Shown here: in pieces, positions 1 through 8,466 of the stretch
Layout of the letters: the number at the start of each line of letters is the position of its first letter
How positions within the stretch are numbered: position 1 is the stretch's first letter
Source of the DNA: JACCZX01 sp963786295
GTDB taxonomy: Bacteria; Pseudomonadota; Gammaproteobacteria; Burkholderiales; Burkholderiaceae_F
Assembly (NCBI GenBank): GCA_963786295.1
Contig: CAWAYV010000049.1
Coordinates: 1-64,000 of the forward strand
Reading direction: 5' to 3'
Length of the DNA: 64,000 nucleotides
Made by a program: the position numbers and the translations under genes
The notes under the pieces: model-generated
What the model was told of the DNA's origin: nothing
The model's input: only the letters and a program-made list of their open reading frames with translations
The model's database searches: none

Positions 1-333
1 GCGATTCTCGATGACGGCGGCAATCTCAAGGCCTTTAGCCGGATGGATGGGGCCTCGATCCCTACCATCGAGATTGCGCAGAACAAGGCTTACACAGCTC
101 TGTTCGGCGTCTCCACGCAGGACTTTTTCAACTTTATCCAAGGCGACCCGTCGTTACTGGCCGGTATCCCGACGCTTGCGCGTGTGGCGGCGTGGGGTGG
201 GGGGTTTCCCATTAAGGTGAACGGAGAAGTTGTCGGGGCGATCGGGCTGAGCGGAGCGCCCACGGTGCAGAACGACGTCGATTGCGCGAGAGCAGCCCTA
301 GCGCTCGTACCCGATGCGGTGCCGACTGAATAA
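1..333 (+). CDS. GlcG/HbpS-family protein, 3' part
   Basis: The reading frame is open from the first base, so the gene starts before the window. The visible 110 residues begin AILDDGGNLKAFSRMDGA and end with a glycine-rich strand, GGFPIKVNGEVVGAIGLSGA. This is the conserved C-terminal half of the GlcG/HbpS (DUF336) fold. Members bind haem or accompany oxidative catabolic genes, and many have no known function. The next gene starts 17 bases after the stop, so the two are probably co-transcribed. The family call is firm but the function is not. Confidence 0.8.
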   Translation, partial: AILDDGGNLKAFSRMDGASIPTIEIAQNKAYTALFGVSTQDFFNFIQGDPSLLAGIPTLARVAAWGGGFPIKVNGEVVGAIGLSGAPTVQNDVDCARAALALVPDAVPTE

Positions 334-349
334 TAAGAGAGCGACCATA

Positions 350-1195
350 ATGATTCGTGCCCACCAGACCGCGCCGACGCAGTTCGTCGAAGCTAACGGA
401 ATCCGCTTCGCCTATCGCCGCTTCGGCAAGGCCGGCGGCGTACCTATCGTCTTCAACCAGCATTACACCGGCACCATGGATTACTGGGACCCGGCTGTGA
501 CGGACGGCTTGGCGCGCGACCGTGAGGTGATTCTGTTCAACAACGCCGGCGTCTCCAGCAGCTCCGGCGAGGTCCCGACCGCGTTCGAGCAGATGGGCGC
601 CAACGCGGTCGCCTTCAGCCGCGCACTTGGCTTGAGCAAGATGGATGTGCTCGGCTTCTCGATTGGCGGTATGGTCGCGCAGGAAATCACACTGCAGGCG
701 CCCGAGCTCGTCCGCAAACTGATCCTCGTGGGGACCGGTCCGCGCGGCGGCCAGGGAATGGAGTCGCTGACCCAGGTAGCACGGCGCATCTTCGGCGCTG
801 CCTATGAGCCGCCCGAGCATGTCTGGCTCGCGGTCCAATTCAGTCCGTCCGAGGCGGGCCAGGCGGCGGGACGTGAGTTCCTGAAGCGCAAGCATCTTCG
901 TCAGGAGGGGCGCGATCCCGAGGTGAACGACAAGGTTTCGCCCGCTCAGATTGCAGCGATGGACAAATGGGGCGTCCAGCAAAAGGGGTCCTACGATTAT
1001 TTGAAGACGATCAAGCAGCCAACGCTCGTCGTAAATGGAAGTAACGACGTAATCATGCCCACGGTCAACTCCTTCATCATGGAGCAGAACATCCCGAATG
1101 CGCAGCTAATCATCTACCCCGACTCCAATCACGGGTCGCAGTTTCAATATCCCGAGCTGTTTGTGCGGCACACCTCGCTGTTCCTGGACGCATGA
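350..1195 (+). CDS. alpha/beta hydrolase
   Basis: This 281-residue protein has a classic alpha/beta-hydrolase layout. An N-terminal strand region (NGIRFAYRRFGKAGG) is followed by an oxyanion-side HY motif and the nucleophile elbow GFSIGG near residue 100. A late Asp sits in VNGSNDVIMP and the catalytic His in DSNHGSQ. The ATG at 350 is preferred over the in-frame ATG at 314, which lies inside the previous gene. The substrate cannot be told from sequence; relatives include haloperoxidase-like and ester hydrolases. It probably forms an operon with the GlcG-like gene before it and the SnoaL-like gene after it. Confidence 0.85.
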   Translation: MIRAHQTAPTQFVEANGIRFAYRRFGKAGGVPIVFNQHYTGTMDYWDPAVTDGLARDREVILFNNAGVSSSSGEVPTAFEQMGANAVAFSRALGLSKMDVLGFSIGGMVAQEITLQAPELVRKLILVGTGPRGGQGMESLTQVARRIFGAAYEPPEHVWLAVQFSPSEAGQAAGREFLKRKHLRQEGRDPEVNDKVSPAQIAAMDKWGVQQKGSYDYLKTIKQPTLVVNGSNDVIMPTVNSFIMEQNIPNAQLIIYPDSNHGSQFQYPELFVRHTSLFLDA

Positions 1196-1236
1196 CTTCC
1201 ATGACGTGGACTTTGCCGGACACCGGAGCGAGATTG

Positions 1237-1638
1237 ATGAAGCTGACTACTTCAGAAGAGAACAAAACGCTTGTCCTCCAAGCGTTCGATACGCTGTTCA
1301 ACAAGCGCGACTATGTTGCGGCTGAGCGCTATTGGTCGCCCAATTACATCCAACATAGTGCTCACATCGAGCCTGGTCGCGAAGGTCTTTTCAGTCTTAT
1401 AAAAAGTATCCCGCCGACGCTGAAGTACGAGCCGGGACTCATAGTGGCTGAAGGGGATTTCGTGATCGTTCACGGACGCTTCTCGGGCCACGGTCAGCCG
1501 AAGAACTGGATCGCAGCAGACATCGTGCGCATCGTCGACGGCGTGCTTGTCGAGCACTGGGACGTGATCGAAGACGAGGCTTCGCGTACGGAGTCGAAGA
1601 GCGGCCGTCCTATGTTCGGCGCCGACTTCAGCGAATGA
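1237..1638 (+). CDS. SnoaL-like (NTF2-fold) protein
   Basis: A 133-residue NTF2-fold protein. The helix VLQAFDTLFNKRDYVAAERYW is followed by YIQHSAHIEPGREG and the strand IVRIVDGVLVEHWDVIED, typical of the SnoaL-like group (COG4922 type). These are small cone-shaped barrels used as cyclases, isomerases or hydrolases. The ATG at 1237 follows a GGAGCGAG ribosome-binding sequence. An upstream in-frame ATG (1192) would overlap the hydrolase gene. The chemical role is unknown. Confidence 0.8.
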   Translation: MKLTTSEENKTLVLQAFDTLFNKRDYVAAERYWSPNYIQHSAHIEPGREGLFSLIKSIPPTLKYEPGLIVAEGDFVIVHGRFSGHGQPKNWIAADIVRIVDGVLVEHWDVIEDEASRTESKSGRPMFGADFSE

Positions 1639-1709
1639 GCGTCGATGCAACTTGACCAATAGATAGGCTGGTCGAGCGCAGCCGATACCGGCAACGCTCG
1701 CACTGATGC

Positions 1710-2120
1710 ATGTCAACAGCAGAAACAGCCGGCGCCATGGAAACGAAATCAATCAAGCTGCCAGGACCCAACCACCCGATTACGATCGAAGCGAATCCGG
1801 CGCGGGTCACCGTGTCGGTAGCGGGCCGCATCATCGCAGACACTCGAAATGCGCTTACGTTAAGAGAGGCTGGTTACGCCGCGGTCCAGTACATCCCGCA
1901 AAAGGATGTCGACATGACGCTGCTGAAACGAACGGACCATCACACCTATTGCCCCTACAAGGGCGATTGCGCTTACTACAGCATTCCTCTCGGTGGCAAC
2001 CGATCGGTGAATGCGGCGTGGACCTACGAGGCACCGTATGCAGCCGTCGCCGCGATCAAAGATCACGTTGCCTTCTATTCAGATCGTGTCGACGCGATAG
2101 AGGAGCCGCGCGTGGCTTGA
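1710..2120 (+). CDS. DUF427 domain protein
   Basis: A 136-residue protein with the hallmarks of the DUF427 beta-tent fold. The strand block RVTVSVAGRIIADTRNALTL is followed by the conserved HHTYCPYKGDCAYY stretch, with its Cys and His residues, then AWTYEAPYAAVAAIKDHVAFY. The family is widespread and uncharacterised. An alternative start is the internal ATG at 1737. It follows the SnoaL-like gene by 71 bases on the same strand. Confidence 0.85.
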   Translation: MSTAETAGAMETKSIKLPGPNHPITIEANPARVTVSVAGRIIADTRNALTLREAGYAAVQYIPQKDVDMTLLKRTDHHTYCPYKGDCAYYSIPLGGNRSVNAAWTYEAPYAAVAAIKDHVAFYSDRVDAIEEPRVA

Positions 2121-2628
2121 CGGGAAGGAACCCGTCAACTGTGGCGTGGCGTCATGTCCCAAGCAGGTCCGACAGAATGGGCGATTTTCGCCGCGCTTGT
2201 CAGCGGCTTGCTTGTGGTCGAGACCCGCCTTCTGTGCGGCCTCGACGAACATGTCGGCACTGATGTAGGCGAGCACGTGTAGTAGTTCGGATCGGCGTAG
2301 AGACCGTACTGCCGCTCGCGGCTCTGACTCCCGCCGAAATGATGATCGCTTGCTTTCGTTTCAACGAAGCTGGCACCGTCTCGGAGTCGACCGTTCCAGA
2401 ACTACTCAATGAGCGTCTCGACCAGAAGAACGGAGCTTGGAGCATTGCGGCTGCAGTGTTGTGGAACGCGCTGCAGGCGCAGGCCTAGCCGAAGCGTACA
2501 AACCGCTTTCTGCCAGGAGCGGACCGGTCACATGTCTAGTCTGACATTACGTCGAGCCCTATCGCTCGTCGTGATCGCCGATGTTCACCCCGCGGGTCGA
2601 AATCGCTGCGCTGCAGCACAAGATTCCC
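2121..2628 (+). other. gene-poor stretch with possible gene remnant
   Basis: No convincing complete gene lies here. One frame, roughly 2285-2488, reads as natural-looking protein (LTPAEMMIACFRFNEAGTVSE, then LLNERLDQKNGAWSIAAAV) and ends at a TAG at 2486. Its only ATGs (2339, 2342) give about 49 residues. This could be the 3' end of a decayed gene or a small gene of unknown family. The rest looks non-coding and leads into the promoter of the ABC/Dha operon. Confidence 0.3.
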
Positions 2629-2657
2629 TTGACACGCTGGCGTTTGTTTACTTCAAT
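2629..2657 (+). promoter_or_regulatory. predicted sigma-70 promoter of ABC/Dha operon
   Basis: A perfect -35 hexamer TTGACA (2629-2634) is followed after 17 bases by TTCAAT (2652-2657), a 4/6 match to the -10 consensus. It lies about 120 bases upstream of the GTG start of the binding-protein gene. Placement is by consensus only. Confidence 0.5.
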
Positions 2658-2664
2658 AAACAAA
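2643..2664. promoter_or_regulatory. palindromic operator over the -10 region
   Basis: A perfect inverted repeat, TTTGTTTA - 6 bases - TAAACAAA, covers the predicted -10 hexamer and the start region of the long ABC/Dha operon. Position and symmetry fit a repressor site (LacI-, DeoR- or GntR-type). No dedicated classical regulator lies beside it. The only candidate in the operon is the small protein at 11357-11779. Confidence 0.55.
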
Positions 2665-2775
2665 GGTAAGCAAAGCGCTAAACGCCTCCGACGGCGCAGT
2701 GCTGCCACCACCGCCATGGGTGTACTCCTTGACGGCGTGCCATCCAACCTGGGTCGGAGACGCAAGGAGACACCC

Positions 2776-4119
2776 GTGAAGCTGTCGAAGAAAATTGCAG
2801 CCGCAGTCGGCGTGGCCGTCCTGGCCTCGCTCATATCTCCCGCTACCTATGCGCAAGCGAAGGGAAGTGGCAAGACAATCACTTTGTGCTGGGCCGCGTG
2901 GGACCCAGCGAACGCGTTGGTCGAGTTGTCGAAGGACTTCACTGCAAAGAGCGGCGTGCAGATGAAGTTCGAGTTCGTGCCATGGCCGAATTTCGCCGAC
3001 CGCATGCTCAACGAGCTCAACTCGAAGGGCAAGTTATGCGACTTGATGATCGGTGACAGTCAGTGGATTGGCGGTGCTGCCGAAGGCGGTCACTACGTCA
3101 AGCTCAATGATTTCTTCGCCAAGGAAGGCATCAAGATGAGCGACTTCCTGCCGGCGACCGTGCTCGGCTATTCGGAATGGCCGAAGGGCACACCGAACTA
3201 CTGGGCGTTACCGGCGATGGGCGACTCCGTAGGCTGGGCCTATCGCAAGGACTGGTTTAATCGGCCCGAGATCCAGGCCGAGTTCAAGACCAAGTACAAG
3301 CGCGACATCGCGCCGCCGAAGACGTGGGATGAATTCAAGCAGGTCGCCGAGTTCTTCCAGAACCGCACGATCGATGGCAAGAAGGTGTACGGCGCCTACA
3401 TCTTTACCGAGCGCGGGTCGGAAGGCATCACGCTGGGGGTGGCCAACACGCTGTATCCGTACGGCTTCCAATACCAGGATCCGAAGAAGCCGTATGCAAT
3501 GAACGGTTTCGTCAATTCCGCAGGCGCAGTCAAAGGCCTCGAGATGTACAAGACCCTGTACAAATGCTGCACGGCGCCTGGCATGACCAACGCCTACATG
3601 CAGGAGGGTCTCGACGCCTTCAAGTCAGGACAGGTGGCGATGATGATGAACTGGTTCGCCTTCTTCCCGGGTTTGTACAAGGATCCAAACGTAGGCGGCG
3701 ACAAGATCGGCTTCTTTGTCAATCCGGGCGAGACGGCCAAGGGTGTTCAACTGGGCGGCCAGGGCATCTCGGTGGTGACCTACTCCCCTAACCGCAACGA
3801 GGCGCTGCAGTACATCAAGTGGTTCGCTTCCCCTGAAGTGCAGAAAAAGTGGTGGACGCTGGGTGGCTATTCCTGCTCCAAGGCAGTGTTGATGGACCCG
3901 GGTTTCGTCAAGAGCGCGCCGTTCGCCGAGCAGTTCCTGCAGTCGATGGAGATGGTCAAGGACTTCTGGGCCGAACCGTCCTACGCGCAATTACTGCTCG
4001 CGATGCAGAAGCGGGTGCACGACTACGTCGTCGCCGACAAGGGCACGGCCAAGGAAGCGCTCGACGGCTTGATCGTTGACTGGACCAAGGTCTTCAAGGA
4101 AGACGGCAAGCTCAAGTAA
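2776..4119 (+). CDS. sugar/polyol ABC transporter substrate-binding protein
   Basis: A 447-residue periplasmic solute-binding protein of the extracellular family 1 (MalE/UgpB-like) type. It starts at GTG 2776 behind AAGGAGA. A Sec signal peptide (VKLSKKIAAAVGVAVLASL, cleavage after ATYAQA) precedes the mature lobe TITLCWAAWDPANALVELSK. Typical family segments are NYWALPAMGDSVGWAYRKDWF and the late ASPEVQKKWWTLGGYSC. It is the first gene of an operon with two permeases and two ATPases. The DhaK module downstream suggests a three-carbon or other short polyol or ketose ligand, which is inference. Confidence 0.92.
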   Translation: MKLSKKIAAAVGVAVLASLISPATYAQAKGSGKTITLCWAAWDPANALVELSKDFTAKSGVQMKFEFVPWPNFADRMLNELNSKGKLCDLMIGDSQWIGGAAEGGHYVKLNDFFAKEGIKMSDFLPATVLGYSEWPKGTPNYWALPAMGDSVGWAYRKDWFNRPEIQAEFKTKYKRDIAPPKTWDEFKQVAEFFQNRTIDGKKVYGAYIFTERGSEGITLGVANTLYPYGFQYQDPKKPYAMNGFVNSAGAVKGLEMYKTLYKCCTAPGMTNAYMQEGLDAFKSGQVAMMMNWFAFFPGLYKDPNVGGDKIGFFVNPGETAKGVQLGGQGISVVTYSPNRNEALQYIKWFASPEVQKKWWTLGGYSCSKAVLMDPGFVKSAPFAEQFLQSMEMVKDFWAEPSYAQLLLAMQKRVHDYVVADKGTAKEALDGLIVDWTKVFKEDGKLK

Positions 4120-4204
4120 TTGCATTGAACCGATGCGGACGGTTGCGGGTTGACTGTCCGCGTCGCTCACCTTTGGGTCAAGCTCACTTCTGTTTCGCAC
4201 GACG

Positions 4205-5158
4205 ATGAGAGCACTCGACATCAGCGCCGAACGCGTGGCCGCGGGTACCCCGCTCGCTATCGCGCGACGCGTTCGCGGACTTTCGGACCGCGCGCTGGCC
4301 TGGCTCTTCATTACCCCCACGATCGTGCTGCTACTGGCGATCAACATTTTTCCTTTGATCTGGACGATATGGCTGTCGTTTACCAACTACCGGGCCAACC
4401 GGCCCAACGCGCCGGTAATCGAAGTCGGTCTCGATCACTACGTTTCCATACTGAACGATCCCGATGTGTGGGCCGCGATGCAGGCCACGGCGCACTTCCT
4501 GTTCTGGACCATCCTGCTGCAGACCTTGATCGGTTTTGCATTGGCCTACCTGATCGACCGGCGTTTTCGCGGACACGGGTTCTGGACGACGGTGATCCTG
4601 ATTCCGATGATGTTGTCTCCGGCGGTGGTCGGCAATTTCTGGGCGTTCCTGTATCAGCCACAGATCGGACTGTGGAACTACGCGGTGTCGTTTCTGACGG
4701 GTATTCCGGCTTCGAGCTTCTCGATGATCGGGTCGGTCGAGCTGGCGCCTTGGGCCATCATCATCGTCGACACATGGATGTGGACACCCTACGTCATGCT
4801 GATCTGCCTGGCAGGCCTGCGATCGATTCCGAACTACATCTACGAGGCGGCCGAAGTCGATCGAGCTTCGAAATGGCGCCAGTTCTGGTCGATCACGCTG
4901 CCGATGGCGCTGCCTTTCATCATGCTGGCAGTGCTGTTTCGCGGCATCGAAAACTTCAAGATGTTCGACATGGTCAACCTGCTGACCTCGGGCGGCCCGG
5001 GATCGACTACCGAGGTTGCATCGATCACGCTCAAGCGTGAAGCGTTCGAAAAATGGCGCACCGGCTACTCCTCCGCGTTCGCCATCATTCTTTTCGTCAC
5101 GGTGTTCGGCTTGGCGAATATTTACGTCAAGGTGCTGAACCGCGTGAAGACCCGGTGA
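4205..5158 (+). CDS. ABC transporter permease (MalF/UgpA-like)
   Basis: A 317-residue inner-membrane permease of the carbohydrate uptake-1 type. After a cytoplasmic N-terminus come hydrophobic segments at about residues 36-58, 95-120, 130-155, 185-205, 235-255 and 285-307. The EAA loop that contacts the ATPase is visible as EAAEVDRASKWRQFWSITLP. It pairs with the permease that follows after 18 bases. Two permeases with two distinct ATPases resemble glycerol importers of the GlpSTPQV kind. Confidence 0.9.
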   Translation: MRALDISAERVAAGTPLAIARRVRGLSDRALAWLFITPTIVLLLAINIFPLIWTIWLSFTNYRANRPNAPVIEVGLDHYVSILNDPDVWAAMQATAHFLFWTILLQTLIGFALAYLIDRRFRGHGFWTTVILIPMMLSPAVVGNFWAFLYQPQIGLWNYAVSFLTGIPASSFSMIGSVELAPWAIIIVDTWMWTPYVMLICLAGLRSIPNYIYEAAEVDRASKWRQFWSITLPMALPFIMLAVLFRGIENFKMFDMVNLLTSGGPGSTTEVASITLKREAFEKWRTGYSSAFAIILFVTVFGLANIYVKVLNRVKTR

Positions 5159-5176
5159 TCGCGCGATGAGAGCGCC

Positions 5177-6130
5177 ATGAGCAGCGTCTCCTACGCCCAT
5201 TCGGTCGTCGAACCGTCGCGCGCATCGCGCCGAGTGGCGGCCTTTATCGTCGTCGCCTATGCGGTGCTGACGATGATTCCCCTCGCGTGGATTTTTCTTA
5301 CCGCGCTTAAGTCCGGACCGGACTCGATCGCCTACCCGCCGAAATGGACGTTCCAGCCCTCGTCCGAGGGATTCTGCAATCTGTTCAACAGCCGTTCGCG
5401 CCAGACCGAGGATTACATCGCTCAGTTGCCGCCCGCGACCGGAGTGTGCGATCGCGTCGCGCGCGCCAGCAACATGGTCCTGGTTGGCCCGTCCAACTAC
5501 GCACCTCGCTTCGTCAACTCGCTGATCATCGCGTTCGGATCCACCGCGCTGTCGGTGCTGCTAGGTGTAACCGCCGCCTACGCTTTTTCGCGCTTCAAGG
5601 TGCCACTGAAGGACGACCTGTTGTTCTTTATTCTGTCCACGCGAATGATGCCGCCGATCGCGGTTGCGATTCCGATCTACCTGATGTACCGCGAAGTTGG
5701 CCTGTCCGACACCCGGCTTGGAATGATCCTGCTCTATTCCGCCGTCAACGTGTCGCTCGCGGTGTGGTTGCTCAAGGGCTTCATCGACGAGATTCCGCGC
5801 GAGTACGAAGAGGCCGCCTTGGTGGACGGATACACGCGCTTACAGGCCTTTGTGAAGGTCGTGCTGCCGCAGGCGACTACCGGCATTGTCGCCACTGCGA
5901 TCTTCTGCCTGATCTTCGCGTGGAACGAATACGCGTTCGCTGTGTTGTTGACATCGGGTGAAGCACAGACGGCACCGCCGTTCATTCCGATCATCATCGG
6001 TGAAGGGGGACAGGACTGGCCGGCCGTGGCCGCGGGAACCGCATTATTCCTGCTGCCCATCCTGTTCTTCACCGTACTTCTGCGCAAGCACCTGCTGCGC
6101 GGCATCACCTTCGGTGCGGTACGCAAATGA
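5177..6130 (+). CDS. ABC transporter permease (MalG/UgpE-like)
   Basis: A 317-residue second permease with six hydrophobic segments. An unusually long periplasmic loop (about residues 50-105) carries a Cys pair (EGFCNLF, TGVCDRV). The EAA loop reads EEAALVDGYTRLQAFVKVVLP. It overlaps the next small gene by four bases (ATGA), a sign of translational coupling. Its role is to form the membrane channel with the MalF-like partner. Confidence 0.9.
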   Translation: MSSVSYAHSVVEPSRASRRVAAFIVVAYAVLTMIPLAWIFLTALKSGPDSIAYPPKWTFQPSSEGFCNLFNSRSRQTEDYIAQLPPATGVCDRVARASNMVLVGPSNYAPRFVNSLIIAFGSTALSVLLGVTAAYAFSRFKVPLKDDLLFFILSTRMMPPIAVAIPIYLMYREVGLSDTRLGMILLYSAVNVSLAVWLLKGFIDEIPREYEEAALVDGYTRLQAFVKVVLPQATTGIVATAIFCLIFAWNEYAFAVLLTSGEAQTAPPFIPIIIGEGGQDWPAVAAGTALFLLPILFFTVLLRKHLLRGITFGAVRK

Positions 6131-6489
6131 GCACGCATCCGCCTGCGGTCGGAACGCAAATGCGGCGCTGGCCACGCTGGCTGCGCAGAGGGCCGATGGA
6201 ACTCGTCGCCTGCGTTGTGATCGGCGTCGGGGTGCTGATGTTGCTTCAGCCTTACGCGCTTGTGCTCTACACGTATTCATTCATCGTCACGTTGGCGGGT
6301 ACTGCGATGTTCATCGTCGTGTCGAAGTTTCCCGATAGCCGCGGATGGCTGAGATCCGCGTCGACAGCCTGCACAAGTCGTTCGGCGATTTCGTTGCCGT
6401 CAACGATTCGAGCTTTACCGTGCGCAACGGTGATTTCTTCTGCCTGCTCGGGCCATCCGGTTGCGGCAAGACGACGACGATGCGCATGA
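6127..6489 (+). CDS. small two-helix membrane protein of the ABC operon
   Basis: The frame opens at the ATG overlapping the permease stop. It encodes a basic N-terminus and two hydrophobic helices (ELVACVVIGVGVLMLLQPY; YSFIVTLAGTAMFIVVSKFP) up to about residue 70. Beyond that the frame runs 145 bases into the ATPase gene as low-complexity sequence. A TAG lies one frame over exactly where the helices end (near 6340), so a single-base indel probably removed the true stop at about 6345. Comparable operons carry a small membrane protein at this position. Its function is unknown. Confidence 0.55.
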   Translation: MSTHPPAVGTQMRRWPRWLRRGPMELVACVVIGVGVLMLLQPYALVLYTYSFIVTLAGTAMFIVVSKFPDSRGWLRSASTACTSRSAISLPSTIRALPCATVISSACSGHPVAARRRRCA

Positions 6490-7457
6490 TCGCCGGGCTC
6501 GAGCTGCCGACGCGTGGGCGCATCCTGCTCGACGGCATCGACGTGACGATGCAGCGCGCAGCGCTGCGCGACATCGCCTTTGTGTTCCAGCTGTTCGCGC
6601 TGTACCCGCACATGAATGTGCGAGCCAATATTGCGTTCCCGCTGAAGTCGCAGCGGATGCCTCGCGCGCAGATCACTGAGCGGGTAGAGGAGGCGGCGCG
6701 CATCCTGCGCATCACCCACTTGTTGGATCAACCGGTGTCGGGACTTGCCAGCGGCGATCGACAGCGCGTCGCGCTGGGACGCGCGATCGTGCGCCAGCCG
6801 AAGGCATTCCTGATGGACGAGCCGCTCGGTGCACTGGACGCGGAGTTCCGCAGCTTGATGTGCGGTGAGTTGCGTTTGCTGCACGACCGCCTCGGCGCTA
6901 CCACCGTGTATGTGACCCATGATCAGCTCGAAGCGATGGCCTTGGCTGATCGGATTGCGGTGATGAACGAAGGCCGCATCGAGCAGTTGGCGAGCCCGCA
7001 GGAAATCTATGACCGACCTGCGACCGTGTTCGTGGCCGATTTCATCGGATCGCCGTCGATGAACTTCCTTCCGTGTGCTCCGGTGGATGCCGGGCTCGCG
7101 CGCGGGACACATCGCGTGCGCGTCGAGGGCGCCGACATCGAAATGCCGGCGCTGGCGCAGGATGCGTCGGGGCGCGAATTCATCCTCGGTGCGCGACCCG
7201 AACACATTTCGCTGGTATCCGATTCGCCGTTACGCGCCGAAATTTTCGGAACCGAGTATCTCGGCACAACACAGATCGTCACACTTCAATTGCGCGGCGG
7301 CACTTCGATCAAGGCGCGCGTACCGTCGGATGTGCCGGCGCTCGTTGGCGATCAGGTAGGACTGGCGCTGGACAGCGCCCGTCTGAGTGTGTTCGCCGGC
7401 AGCAACGGCAGCGCGCTGCGCACGACGTTGCATGAATCGGGAACGGTGCATGGCTGA
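6345..7457 (+). CDS. ABC transporter ATPase 1 (GlpS/UgpC-like)
   Basis: A 370-residue sugar-importer ATPase. The Walker A motif is GPSGCGKTTT (about residues 35-44), followed by a Q-loop Gln in FVFQLFALYPH. Walker B plus D-loop is AFLMDEPLGALD, the H-loop is YVTHDQ, and a C-terminal regulatory domain contains GARPEH. The ABC signature, usually LSGG(D/E/Q), reads LASGDRQ here, which is a departure from consensus. The gene overlaps ATPase 2 by 8 bases. Two non-identical ATPases in one importer suggest a heterodimeric motor, with this one carrying a weakened signature. Confidence 0.9.
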   Translation: MAEIRVDSLHKSFGDFVAVNDSSFTVRNGDFFCLLGPSGCGKTTTMRMIAGLELPTRGRILLDGIDVTMQRAALRDIAFVFQLFALYPHMNVRANIAFPLKSQRMPRAQITERVEEAARILRITHLLDQPVSGLASGDRQRVALGRAIVRQPKAFLMDEPLGALDAEFRSLMCGELRLLHDRLGATTVYVTHDQLEAMALADRIAVMNEGRIEQLASPQEIYDRPATVFVADFIGSPSMNFLPCAPVDAGLARGTHRVRVEGADIEMPALAQDASGREFILGARPEHISLVSDSPLRAEIFGTEYLGTTQIVTLQLRGGTSIKARVPSDVPALVGDQVGLALDSARLSVFAGSNGSALRTTLHESGTVHG

Positions 7458-8466
7458 GTTCAGCTTCGAGAACGTCAGCAAGCGCTTCGGTTCGACGCCG
7501 GCCGTTGACAATCTTTCGCTTGCCGCGGGCGACGGCGAGTTCATCGTGCTGCTCGGCCCAACGGGCGCCGGCAAGACGACCACGTTGCGGTTGCTGGCGG
7601 GACTCGAACGAGCCGACGCCGGCGAGATTTCGATCGGAGGCGAAGATGTCACGCACCAGTCGCCCACGATGCGCGACGTGACGTTCGTCTTCCAGCAGTA
7701 TTCGCTTTACCCGCACCTGACCGTGTTCGACAACCTCGCGTTTCCGTTGCGCTCGCCGGCTCGCAGTTGGCCGGCGGATCGGATCAACATCAAGGTGCGC
7801 GAAGTGGCACGCCTGCTGCATATCGAGGACAAGCTCGCCAACCGCGCGACTCAGTTGTCGGGCGGACAGATGCAGCGCGTCGCGATCGGCCGCGCGCTCG
7901 TGCGCGAACCGCGGATCACGTTGATGGACGAGCCGCTGTCATCGCTCGATGCCAAGCTGCGTGCGGAATTGCGCGTTGAGTTGAAGCGCATCCAGCGCGA
8001 GCTCGGCGCGACGGTGCTGTATGTCACGCACGACCAGACCGAGGCGATGACGCTGGCGACTCGTATCGGTGTGCTCGACCGCGGGCGGCTGGTGCAGATC
8101 GGCTCGCCGCGTGAGATCTACGAGCGGCCGGCCAACGTCTATGTCGCGACGCGACTCGGCAGCCCCGGCATCAATCTTGTGCCGCGCGAGCTGCTGCCGC
8201 GACTCAAGGCGCCTGACGCAGCCGCCACCGTCGGCGCGCGTACCGAGCACGTTCGTGTCAGCAAGGCTGCCAACGGCTCCGCACTCGGGCGAGTGCGCTG
8301 GATCGAGCACTTGGGCGATGCCAATCACCTGCACCTGCGACTCGGTGAGCATGACTTCGTTACGCTGACTGCTCCTGGCACACCACTCACCGTAGGCGAT
8401 GCCGTCGACGTCGACTTTGTGGCCCCTTTGTTCTTCGATGCGAGCGGTCGCCGCATCGTCACTTGA
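7450..8466 (+). CDS. ABC transporter ATPase 2 (GlpT/MalK-like)
   Basis: A 338-residue ATPase starting at ATG 7450 inside the end of ATPase 1. Walker A is GPTGAGKTTT, the signature is the canonical LSGGQMQRVAIGRA, Walker B is ITLMDEPLSSLD and the H-loop is YVTHDQ. A short C-terminal MalK-like domain contains GARTEH. Its stop overlaps the dhaL start (TGATG). It should form the motor dimer with ATPase 1. Confidence 0.92.
   Translation: MAEFSFENVSKRFGSTPAVDNLSLAAGDGEFIVLLGPTGAGKTTTLRLLAGLERADAGEISIGGEDVTHQSPTMRDVTFVFQQYSLYPHLTVFDNLAFPLRSPARSWPADRINIKVREVARLLHIEDKLANRATQLSGGQMQRVAIGRALVREPRITLMDEPLSSLDAKLRAELRVELKRIQRELGATVLYVTHDQTEAMTLATRIGVLDRGRLVQIGSPREIYERPANVYVATRLGSPGINLVPRELLPRLKAPDAAATVGARTEHVRVSKAANGSALGRVRWIEHLGDANHLHLRLGEHDFVTLTAPGTPLTVGDAVDVDFVAPLFFDASGRRIVT

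Noticed and set aside
4331..5200. 289-codon minus-strand frame opposite the first ABC permease
   Set aside because: It mirrors the permease codon bias and is composed of His, Arg and Asp runs. It has no start context or domain.
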